Below, one piece after another: positions 56,806-64,000 of a stretch of DNA of 64,000 bases. Origin of the DNA: Candidatus Villigracilis affinis (lineage in GTDB: Bacteria; Chloroflexota; Anaerolineae; Anaerolineales; Villigracilaceae); assembly GCA_016718275.1 (NCBI GenBank), contig JADKEA010000023.1, positions 1-64,000 on the forward strand, written 5' to 3'. Position 1 is the first letter of the stretch. Every line of letters starts with the position of its first letter. The position numbers and the translations under genes are program-made. The notes under the pieces are model-generated. The model made no database searches and was not told the origin of the DNA. It worked only from the letters and a program-made list of their open reading frames with translations.

Positions 56806-58038
56806 ATGCACATAACGATTCTTGCACTAGGTTCACGCGGTGATGTTCAGCCCTATGCTGCCCTCGGCAATGGGTTCAAAGTTGCCGGCCATCAAGTTCG
56901 TTTTATTACCTTTGAAGACTTTGCACCACTTATAACCGAAAACGAGCTGGACTTTCACCCAATTCAAGGAAATGCGAAGGAATTGGTCGCCAATGCAGGA
57001 GCAGACCTGCCTGCCCTTGTGCGCTCCTTTGGTTCTCTGGCAGAAGGGTACGCTCGTGATTTGTCCGCTCCTCATCTGGGTGAAACAGACCTTATTATTA
57101 ATCAACTGCCAGCGGGATTGTTTGGTTTTGACTTGGCGGAAAAATACGATGTGCCCATGGCACAAGCAGCCGTAATTCCATTGGCTCGGACACGGGGATT
57201 TCCTCTTATGGGCTTTCCAAGACTTCCCCTGCCGGGTTATAACAAAGCAACTTATTATTTGGGCGAACAGATAGCGTGGCAAATGTTTCGCACTGTAATC
57301 AATCGTTGGCGTAAAAAAACGCTCAACTTGCCTCCGCTGCCGCTGCTGGGTTACTTTGGTCAATTGGGTACGAGGCGGTTTCCAATCGTGAACGGGTTTA
57401 GTCAATATGTGGTTGAGCGTCCCGCCGATTGGAACGAGTATGTCCATATCACGGGTTATTGGTTTCCAGAAGATAGAAATTGGGAACCGCCGCATGATTT
57501 ATCAGCATTCATTGAAGCAGGCAGTCCGCCTGTGTTTATTGGTTTCGGAAGTATGCCGGTAAAAGATCCGCAACGCATCACCAACATCGTTCTTGATTCC
57601 TTAAAACAGAGCGGGCAACGCGGCATTTTACATATGGGCTGGGGCGGCCTTGGAAATCAGTTGTTACCTGATCATGTTTTCAAGATCGATTATGCCCCGT
57701 ATGATTGGTTGTTCCCGCGAATGGCAATGTTGATTCATCATGGTGGCTCAGGCACAACTGCCTTTGGTCTTCGCTCTGGTGTGCCATCCTGTGTTGTGTC
57801 GTTTGTGTTTGACCAGCACTATTGGGGGGAACGCATCGCCCAGTTGGGGGCGGGTCCCAGGCCTATTCGATTTAAGGAATTGACCACCGAACGTCTGCAG
57901 GAAGCTATTCAACTCGGCGTTGGCGATCCCAAGATGCGACAAAAAGCCATCGAACTTGGGCGCAAGATCCAAACAGAAAATGGAATTGAAAACGCTCTGA
58001 AAGTATTCGAGAAAATTACCAATCGTGACGAGAATTAA
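56806..58038 (+). CDS. UDP-glycosyltransferase (GT1 family)
   Basis: This 410-residue GT-B enzyme has the N-terminal acceptor domain starting MHITILALGSRGDVQPYAALG and the C-terminal donor domain with PPVFIGFGSMPVKDP and the donor motif LIHHGGSGTTAFGLRSGVPS, typical of sterol glucosyltransferases and macrolide-type GT1 proteins. It likely glycosylates a lipid or secondary metabolite. The next gene starts just after the stop. With the GT-C-like genes downstream, a glycolipid locus is plausible. Confidence 0.93.
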   Translation: MHITILALGSRGDVQPYAALGNGFKVAGHQVRFITFEDFAPLITENELDFHPIQGNAKELVANAGADLPALVRSFGSLAEGYARDLSAPHLGETDLIINQLPAGLFGFDLAEKYDVPMAQAAVIPLARTRGFPLMGFPRLPLPGYNKATYYLGEQIAWQMFRTVINRWRKKTLNLPPLPLLGYFGQLGTRRFPIVNGFSQYVVERPADWNEYVHITGYWFPEDRNWEPPHDLSAFIEAGSPPVFIGFGSMPVKDPQRITNIVLDSLKQSGQRGILHMGWGGLGNQLLPDHVFKIDYAPYDWLFPRMAMLIHHGGSGTTAFGLRSGVPSCVVSFVFDQHYWGERIAQLGAGPRPIRFKELTTERLQEAIQLGVGDPKMRQKAIELGRKIQTENGIENALKVFEKITNRDEN

Positions 58039-58045
58039 AACTGTG

Positions 58046-59662
58046 ATGACCAGCCATATCCGCGTTTACCTGAAAAAGAATTGGCTCCCGCTCCTCTTGT
58101 CTGTACTGTTTGGCGGATGGGCGTTGGCGTTCATTTATCATTCCTCCTACGTGGCGAGCGACGGGCGGTTGTACTTTAACCTCTTTGATGACGCGATGAT
58201 CTCCATGCGCTATGGATGGAATCTCGCGCACGGGCGCGGCCTGGTGTGGAACGCGGGCGACGTGGAGCGTGTCGAAGGCTATACCAACCTGCTGATGACG
58301 CTGGTCATGTCGGTGGCTACATTTTTATTCGACAAACGCTATGCCGTGTTTGCCATTCAATTGACGGGCATCTTCTTCACGCTCGGCACAGCGTGGATGA
58401 CGGTCCGCATCGGGGAGAGGATTTCAAAGGACGCCGAATCAAATTTCGGGATGTCTGATTCGGGTCTTCATCGCTATCTCCCTTTTGTCTTGATCCTGCT
58501 CTACTATCCGCTGAATTTCTGGTCGCTGATGGGCATGGAAACGGGCATGCTGGCGTTCTTTCTCACCGCAGGCATTCTACTCTCGCTCAAATATGCTGAT
58601 TCGCTGAATCGCCCCAGCTCGCTGATCCTCCTCATGGCAGGTTCGTTCGGTTTGGCCTTCCTCACCCGCAATGATTCGCTGGTGTTTGCCGCACTGTCGT
58701 TTTTATTTTTGCTTCCAACCTTGAAACACGGACGCCGCGATGTGTATCTTTTTCTTGCGGCGGGAGTCTTGTACTCGGCTTTTATCCTCGGGCAAACGGC
58801 GTTTCGTTATTTTTATTACGGCGAGATCATGCCGAATACCTATACTTTGAAACTCGTCGGCATGGCGCTCGATGAACGCCTGCGAAATGGATGGGGATTC
58901 ATTTTGCCGTTTTTGAAAGAAACGGGGGCGCTTTTGCTCGTTGCGCTTGCGGGGCTGGCGCTGCGATTTTCGTGGAAGAGGTTGTACCTGTTCGGCTTTT
59001 TTCTCGTTTCGGTGTTGTATCAGGTTTATGTGGGCGGCGATGCGTGGAATTACTGGCGCATCATGGCGCCGACCATGCCTCTGCTGCTTTTGCTCTTTTC
59101 ATTCGCGTGTTTCGAAATTGTGGAGCGTTTTTCTCAAACAGGTTGGATTCGCAATTTCGCACTGGCGGCACTATCTATTTTTGCGTTGTATGTTGCAGAT
59201 GCACGTTTTGTGCGGGAGTTTCTACTGCTTGATCTGCCGTATCAAAACAACTATGCCCAGGCGCATGTGGAAGCGGCCATTGCCATCAATGACCTTACGA
59301 AAGAAGATGCCACCATCGGAGTATTTTGGGGTGGAACGCTTCCGTATTACGTTGACCGTACCGCGATCGATTTTCTCGGTAAATCAGATAAATACATTGC
59401 CAGCCTGCCGCCTGATGTTTCAGGTCAGAGCGCGGGCTTCGGCATGAACAGTATGCCCGGCCACAACAAATACGACTTGACCTATTCCATCCAGAAACTG
59501 CTTCCCACGTATGTGGAAGAATTTGACTGGGGCACGCAAAAACTCAGCGGCTGGGCCGAAGAGTATTACGTACGTGTAAAGTACAACGATGCCAAGTTGT
59601 ATCTGTTGAAAGGCTCACCCGATATTGATTGGGATAAAGTGACCACCATCCTTGCGTGGTGA
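58046..59662 (+). CDS. GT-C-like membrane protein, tandem copy 1
   Basis: This 538-residue protein has about 10 predicted helices and a soluble C-terminal domain. The first loop carries YFNLFDDAMISMRYGWNLAH, and an Asp pair (DD) there is the usual catalytic position of GT-C sugar transferases. A GRGLVWNAGDVERVEGYTNLL segment follows. The downstream gene encodes a close paralog that begins alike, which supports the ATG at 58046 (a GTG at 58025 overlaps the previous gene). Lipid-phosphate-sugar donor use is inference. Confidence 0.82.
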   Translation: MTSHIRVYLKKNWLPLLLSVLFGGWALAFIYHSSYVASDGRLYFNLFDDAMISMRYGWNLAHGRGLVWNAGDVERVEGYTNLLMTLVMSVATFLFDKRYAVFAIQLTGIFFTLGTAWMTVRIGERISKDAESNFGMSDSGLHRYLPFVLILLYYPLNFWSLMGMETGMLAFFLTAGILLSLKYADSLNRPSSLILLMAGSFGLAFLTRNDSLVFAALSFLFLLPTLKHGRRDVYLFLAAGVLYSAFILGQTAFRYFYYGEIMPNTYTLKLVGMALDERLRNGWGFILPFLKETGALLLVALAGLALRFSWKRLYLFGFFLVSVLYQVYVGGDAWNYWRIMAPTMPLLLLLFSFACFEIVERFSQTGWIRNFALAALSIFALYVADARFVREFLLLDLPYQNNYAQAHVEAAIAINDLTKEDATIGVFWGGTLPYYVDRTAIDFLGKSDKYIASLPPDVSGQSAGFGMNSMPGHNKYDLTYSIQKLLPTYVEEFDWGTQKLSGWAEEYYVRVKYNDAKLYLLKGSPDIDWDKVTTILAW

Positions 59663-59669
59663 TGGTTTT

Positions 59670-59706
59670 CCTCCCCCAAATTCCGTTCTTTGGAATTTGG
59701 GGGAGG
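59670..59706. repeat. REP-like palindrome between the tandem copies
   Basis: CCTCCCCCAAATTCC at 59670-59684 pairs perfectly with GGAATTTGGGGGAGG at 59692-59706 around a 7-nt loop. It has no T-run and looks like an extragenic palindromic element. A GGGAGGGCAGGGAGGGGGCC tract (59701-59720) follows. Confidence 0.75.
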
Positions 59707-59754
59707 GCAGGGAGGGGGCCTTGGTTGAATGACGTGATTGAAGGCTTTTATGCG

Positions 59755-61344
59755 ATGAGACACAAAGCGACTTTTACGAATCGAATGAAACAAAATTGGC
59801 TCTTCATCCTGCTCTCCGCCCTGTTCGCCATTTGGGCGCTGGCGTTCATTTATCATTCCTCCTACGCGGCCATTGATGACCGTCGATATTTCAACCTTTT
59901 CGACGATGCGATGATCTCCATGCGCTACGCGTGGAATTTCTCCCATGGCCGCGGATTGGTCTGGAATGCAGGCGACGCGAATCGAGTGGAAGGCTACACC
60001 AATTTGCTGATGACCTTGATGATGTCAGCGGCGACCTTCCTCTTTGAAAAACGATATGCCGTGCTGGCGGTTCAATTGACAGGGATCTTCTTCGTACTTG
60101 GCTCGGCGTTTTTCACCCTGCGTATCTTTCACATCGTCAACCCAAACAAGAACAACCCCGTAAAATATTTTCTCTTTGCCGCGGTCCTTTTATATTATCC
60201 GCTCAACTACTGGTCGCTCATGGGCATGGAAACGGGCATGCTGGCCTTCCTGCTCGGCGCGGGTGTCCTGTTCTCTTTTAAATATGCCGATACGCTGGAT
60301 CAAAGCCATCTTTGGTGGATGTCCCTTTGCTTCGGCCTGGCCTTTCTCACCCGCAACGACTCGCTCCTCTTTGCCGCACTCGCATTTTTATTTTTACTCC
60401 CCACCCTCAAAAACGGACGCAAATCGATTTCCCTTTTTCTGGCGGCAGGTCTCCTATATTCAACCTTTGTCCTCGGTCAAACTGCCTTCCGCTATTTTTA
60501 TTATGGCGAGATCGTGCCCAACACCTACACCCTCAAACTCGTCGGCATGCCGTTGCTCGAACGATTACGAAACGGCTGGGGCTTCATTCAACCATTCTTG
60601 AAAGAAACCAGTTTCGTGCTTCTTCTTGCGCTCATCGGATTATTGCTGAAATTCTCACGCCAAAAACTTTACCTGTTCACGTTGTTCCTCACCTCGATGC
60701 TTTATCAGATCTACGTCGGCGGCGACCCGTGGAATTACTGGCGCATCATGGCTCCGACCATGCCGTTCCTATTTATCCTCTTTTTCGAAGGATGCGCTGA
60801 CGCGCTGCGCTTCTTCCCCAAACTGACAACTGGCCCAGCGTCCTCCATCATCATCCTCACCTTTGCATTGTGCGGACTCTACCTCGCAGACTCCCGCTTC
60901 CTGCGCGAGATGACTCTCTCCGCCCTGCCCTACGATAACGGTGCCACCCACAAACAAACCGATATCGCCATCGCTATCAACGAATTGACCGATGAAAATG
61001 CCACCATCGGCGTCTTCTGGGCAGGGACGATTCCCTACTACGCCGACCGCCCCGCCATTGATTTCCTCGGCAAATCCGACCCGTACATCGCCAATCTGCC
61101 GCCCGACCTCTCCGGTCAAATGAGCTGGCTTGGCATGAACAGTGTCCCTGGCCACAACAAATACGACCTGAACTACTCCATCAAAACCCTGATGCCCACT
61201 TACGTGCAGGAATTCGAGGTCGGCTCGCAGAATCTCAACGAATGGGGCGCGGAGCATTATGTGAATGTAAAATATGAAGGTATCCGATTGTATCTGCTGA
61301 AAGATTCCCCGCACGTGGATTGGGATAAGGTCAGACGTCACTAA
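59755..61344 (+). CDS. GT-C-like membrane protein, tandem copy 2
   Basis: This 529-residue protein aligns along its whole length with copy 1: YFNLFDDAMISMRYAWNFSH, LVWNAGDANRVEGYTNLLMT, VLGQTAFRYFYYGEIVPNTY and a C-terminal VPGHNKYDLNYSIKTLMPTY. The acidic DD loop is kept in both. The ATG at 59755 gives an N-terminus equivalent to copy 1; a longer reading from 59656 would run through the palindrome. Function as above; two copies suggest two substrates or a dimer. Confidence 0.82.
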   Translation: MRHKATFTNRMKQNWLFILLSALFAIWALAFIYHSSYAAIDDRRYFNLFDDAMISMRYAWNFSHGRGLVWNAGDANRVEGYTNLLMTLMMSAATFLFEKRYAVLAVQLTGIFFVLGSAFFTLRIFHIVNPNKNNPVKYFLFAAVLLYYPLNYWSLMGMETGMLAFLLGAGVLFSFKYADTLDQSHLWWMSLCFGLAFLTRNDSLLFAALAFLFLLPTLKNGRKSISLFLAAGLLYSTFVLGQTAFRYFYYGEIVPNTYTLKLVGMPLLERLRNGWGFIQPFLKETSFVLLLALIGLLLKFSRQKLYLFTLFLTSMLYQIYVGGDPWNYWRIMAPTMPFLFILFFEGCADALRFFPKLTTGPASSIIILTFALCGLYLADSRFLREMTLSALPYDNGATHKQTDIAIAINELTDENATIGVFWAGTIPYYADRPAIDFLGKSDPYIANLPPDLSGQMSWLGMNSVPGHNKYDLNYSIKTLMPTYVQEFEVGSQNLNEWGAEHYVNVKYEGIRLYLLKDSPHVDWDKVRRH

Positions 61345-61361
61345 TAGTGTAGGAGAAGACC

Positions 61362-62189
61362 ATGAATGAACCCCGTGTTTACAAGCATTCCCCATTTCAA
61401 TTTGTCGTCCTGATCCTGATGTTCGGTTTCATACTGGTCGCCATGTTCTTCAATATGGACCTGGGTGATGGGTCCATGCTCATTCCTGTTGCCATTTTGC
61501 TGCTGGTCGTCATCATTTCCATAACATCCCTGACCCAAAAGACCATCATCTCTGAAGATGAAATTTCATCTCAAAGTCTCCTGGGCACAAAGACACTGCG
61601 CTGGAGTGAGATCAACCGCGTCTCGGGCAGAGGATATTCCATTAAGCTTCACAATCTCGACGGTGATATAACCGTCGTGCCCAGCCCCAACCTGCCCGGC
61701 TATGAGGAAGTTGTGGAATCGATCGGCAATAAACGTCCCGACCTGTTCAATCCGCGCGAATATGATGAACTGAAAAGCGGAAGTTTTCCCCTGCTGATGG
61801 GACTCATCTTCACGGTTCTATTTGTAGGCATATTCGTAGGGTTCGGGCTTTTGCTGTACAACTCACCCGACGCCGCCCCGGTCATGATTGCGCCTCTTAT
61901 CATCTTCCTCGTCATCATTGCAGTGTTCGTGGGGATGATGTTTTTCCGTCCCCGCTCGCTCGTGCTTGACGGAAGATCCATGTCGATCAAATATTTCTTG
62001 AGCGAGAAAACCCTGCTTGCCGATGAGATCCAAAGTGTTCAGTTCACGTTCCAGCGGTCACGGAATGGAAAGATATATTTTGTTTTGCTCCACCTGGTGA
62101 ATCGGAAATCGGTTCGCATCTCCGGGTTGAATCCCAGCCTGCCGGTTGTGTACCTCGTGCTGAAAAACTGGCATAAACAAAACAAATAA
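61362..62189 (+). CDS. Membrane protein with two PH-like regions, unknown
   Basis: This 275-residue protein has two helical hairpins (about residues 13-52 and 141-195). Each is followed by a beta-rich region of about 80 residues: EDEISSQSLLGTKTLRWSEI and GRSMSIKYFLSEKTLLADEI. The second looks like a repeat of the first, in the style of bacterial PH (DUF304-like) domains. AGGAGA precedes the ATG. No function is known. Confidence 0.75.
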   Translation: MNEPRVYKHSPFQFVVLILMFGFILVAMFFNMDLGDGSMLIPVAILLLVVIISITSLTQKTIISEDEISSQSLLGTKTLRWSEINRVSGRGYSIKLHNLDGDITVVPSPNLPGYEEVVESIGNKRPDLFNPREYDELKSGSFPLLMGLIFTVLFVGIFVGFGLLLYNSPDAAPVMIAPLIIFLVIIAVFVGMMFFRPRSLVLDGRSMSIKYFLSEKTLLADEIQSVQFTFQRSRNGKIYFVLLHLVNRKSVRISGLNPSLPVVYLVLKNWHKQNK

Positions 62190-62492
62190 ATTCGTCAGAC
62201 AAATCAACGAAATTAACACACGCCTTTAATTCAGCGTTAACCGCCACCCTGCTATAATATACCTGCACGTGACACCAATTTAATGCTGCGGCTGCGGGCA
62301 AGCCTGGCACGTGAAACGTGACACCTCTTTTACAGGCGGTACTTCAACATGCTCAACTACATCCTCTTCTAATCCCAGATCCCTGCAACGTGTTTCGCGC
62401 GCATTTGCGCGGCATACCCTTTTTCGTCTTTCCCTGCTTTACTACTACGTGTCACTTGATACCTGACACCTGCACAATCTGAAACTTAACAT
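62190..62492 (+). repeat. Long intergenic region with CGTGACACC words and a promoter
   Basis: TATAAT at 62253-62258 is a likely -10 box. It is followed by degenerate repeats: CACGTGACACC at 62267-62277, CACGTGAAACGTGACACCT near 62309, and ACTTGATACCTGACACCTGC near 62453-62474. The leader of about 230 nt before the R3H gene has no visible ORF of note. The repeats may be only a short-period string or could form alternative structures. Confidence 0.55.
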
Positions 62493-64000
62493 ATGACCCA
62501 ACATAGAATCACAGACGACCTCGACGCTCTCCTCGAAGTCCTTCCCACTTCCATTCGTCATGCGGTGGAGAAGGCCAACAACAGCGACAGACTGCTGGAG
62601 ATTGTCATTGACCTTGGCAGAGTGCCCACTGCGCGCTTTGTCGAAGGTGAAATTGTCCTCTCTGAAAAAGAGATCACCCGCGCAGAAATTGACCACATCA
62701 CCGAGCGCATCGGCACGTTCGACGCCGACAACCGCGCAGGCATGGAGCGTACACTTCATCGCATCTCCGCCATTCGTAACAGGCGCAGTGCCATTGTCGG
62801 TTTAACCTGCCGCGTAGGCCGTGCCGTATATGGCACGGTCGATATCATTCAAGACATCATCGAATCGGGTAAATCCGTTTTGATCCTTGGCCGCCCCGGT
62901 GTGGGCAAAACCACCCTGTTGCGCGAAGCCGCCCGCATCCTCGCTGAAAACAAACGCGTGGTCATCGTCGATACCTCGAACGAAATCGGCGGTGACGGCG
63001 ATGTGCCGCACCCTGCCGTGGGCAAGGCGCGCCGCATGCAGGTGCGCGAACCCATGCTCCAGCATGAAGTGATGATCGAAGCGGTCGAAAACCATAACCC
63101 TGAAGTCATCGTCATTGACGAGATCGGGCGCGAACTCGAAGCCCTCGCCGCACGCACCATCGCGGAACGCGGTGTGCAGCTCATCGGCACGGCGCACGGC
63201 CAGACCCTTGAAAATCTGCTGCTCAACCCCACGCTGAGCGACCTTGTTGGCGGCATCGAAGCGGTCACACTTTCAGACGAGGAAGCCCGTCGACGCGGCA
63301 CCCAGAAAACGGTCCTCGAAAGACGCGCGCCCCCGACCTTCGATGTCCTCATCGAGATCCAGCATCGTGAACGCTTCGCAGTCCATCTCGATATCATGTC
63401 TGCGGTGGATGCATTGTTGCGCGACGTGCCCATGCCGCCCGAAATTCGCACACGCGATGAGGCGGGGCAGATCCAGATTGAGAAGCTTGCGCCGCCGAAA
63501 CCTGCCGCCAAAGCGGATGTGAAAGTGCCGCGCCGTGGACGTGGAACCGTCGATCAAACGATGGGCAGGCCTGCTCCTGTTATTCAAGAGCAGACTCAGC
63601 GCTCAGACTCGATCAACCCACCCGCGATCAACACGCCGAGTGTCGGCGCGAAATTGCAGACCGTGCGTGTGTTTGCCTATGGTGTGGCGCGCAACCGACT
63701 GATGCAAGCCGCCAAGCGGATCGGCGTGCCCGCCGTGGTGGTGGCTGATGTCAGTGATGCTGATGTGCTCGTCACCCTGCGGACGTATTATCGAAACCGC
63801 GAAAAGACCGTCATCGATGCCGAATCGCGTGGTATGCCGATCTATGTGCTGCGCGCGAACACCGTGGCGCAGGTGGAACAATTCCTCGGCGATCTGTATA
63901 ACCTCACTGAGCATCAAGCCCCGCGCGACAATATGGAAGATATCCGCGGCCAGACCGAGCAGGCCATTTCCGCCGTGTTGAACGGCGAACGCTGGGTAGA
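62493..64000 (+). CDS. SpoIIIAA/R3H-type AAA ATPase (partial, cut at window end)
   Basis: The first 502 residues are seen and no stop occurs before the window end. A SpoIIIAA-like N-terminal domain (residues 1-95) is followed by the ATPase with P-loop GRPGVGKTTLLREAARIL near 134 and Walker B VIVIDEIG. A Pro/Arg-rich linker at about 325-375 leads to a second alpha/beta domain starting RVFAYGVARNRLMQAAKRI. Such proteins usually end in an R3H single-stranded nucleic-acid-binding domain, which would lie beyond the window. They are typical of Chloroflexota and cyanobacteria. The biological role is not settled. Confidence 0.9.
   Translation, partial: MTQHRITDDLDALLEVLPTSIRHAVEKANNSDRLLEIVIDLGRVPTARFVEGEIVLSEKEITRAEIDHITERIGTFDADNRAGMERTLHRISAIRNRRSAIVGLTCRVGRAVYGTVDIIQDIIESGKSVLILGRPGVGKTTLLREAARILAENKRVVIVDTSNEIGGDGDVPHPAVGKARRMQVREPMLQHEVMIEAVENHNPEVIVIDEIGRELEALAARTIAERGVQLIGTAHGQTLENLLLNPTLSDLVGGIEAVTLSDEEARRRGTQKTVLERRAPPTFDVLIEIQHRERFAVHLDIMSAVDALLRDVPMPPEIRTRDEAGQIQIEKLAPPKPAAKADVKVPRRGRGTVDQTMGRPAPVIQEQTQRSDSINPPAINTPSVGAKLQTVRVFAYGVARNRLMQAAKRIGVPAVVVADVSDADVLVTLRTYYRNREKTVIDAESRGMPIYVLRANTVAQVEQFLGDLYNLTEHQAPRDNMEDIRGQTEQAISAVLNGERWV

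Noticed and set aside
1..64000. CRISPR array, tRNA, rRNA, transposase or integrase genes
   Set aside because: No regular direct repeats with spacers, no cloverleaf-like sequence with the TTCGANNC arm that I could confirm, and no mobile-element protein motif were found.

Overview
The window reads as a chromosomal segment of a Chloroflexota bacterium, most likely class Anaerolineae. This is inferred from the gene set: Thr/Pro-rich lipoproteins, repeated M1-type peptidase lipoproteins, a PIN-TRAM membrane protein, a SpoIIIAA/R3H-type ATPase, an ACT-domain malic enzyme, an archaeal-type riboflavin reductase and polytopic GT-C-like sugar enzymes. No rRNA, tRNA, CRISPR array, insertion sequence or prophage was seen. 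Coding density is high and strands alternate in small operons.

Layout. 1-2,020: SMR efflux protein, then a TetR regulator with an alpha/beta hydrolase, marked by two copies of one operator. 2,100-5,000: ECF sigma factor, a frameshifted anti-sigma factor and membrane proteins. 5,170-9,480: ABC exporter with an unusual insertion, a PD-(D/E)XK-like protein, an AraC regulator and two small cytosolic proteins. 9,600-12,570: two diguanylate cyclases around a small protein. 12,729-21,538: a metal-homeostasis block with an ArsP/YcgR-type permease and a TIGR03943 partner, two beta-propeller proteins (one fused to a NicO metal transporter), a Fur/Zur repressor with a palindromic operator, and a Znu-type ABC importer. 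21,586-25,218: SRPBCC protein and tandem M1 lipoproteins. 25,355-32,407: Rrf2 regulator with a dioxygenase, riboflavin genes, SDR, hydrolase, EamA, NUDIX, and an aminotransferase behind a leader peptide and terminator. 32,519-46,907: malic enzyme, HAD, moaA, PIN-TRAM, cysS, methyltransferase, S1P-lyase-like enzyme, GNAT, rlmB, GH1, tex and a small-molecule kinase. 46,934-56,774: deoxynucleoside kinase, DsbA-like protein, AraC regulator, a run of small proteins, GT-C protein, MarC and a third M1 lipoprotein. 56,806-64,000: a UDP-glycosyltransferase followed by a duplicated pair of membrane glycosyltransferase-like proteins, a PH-like membrane protein, and an R3H/AAA ATPase cut by the window end.

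Four signals run across the whole window. (1) At least nine genes have a -10-like hexamer 6-7 nt before the start codon and no Shine-Dalgarno, which suggests leaderless mRNAs. (2) Short-period degenerate repeats of different wording fill several intergenic regions just upstream of genes. (3) Five genes carry seven single-base frameshifts, which looks more like assembly error than decay. (4) Most operons end in strong, often perfect, hairpins. The most promising single locus is 31,022-31,174: promoter, 15-residue Leu/Ile-containing peptide and intrinsic terminator, all ahead of an aminotransferase gene.
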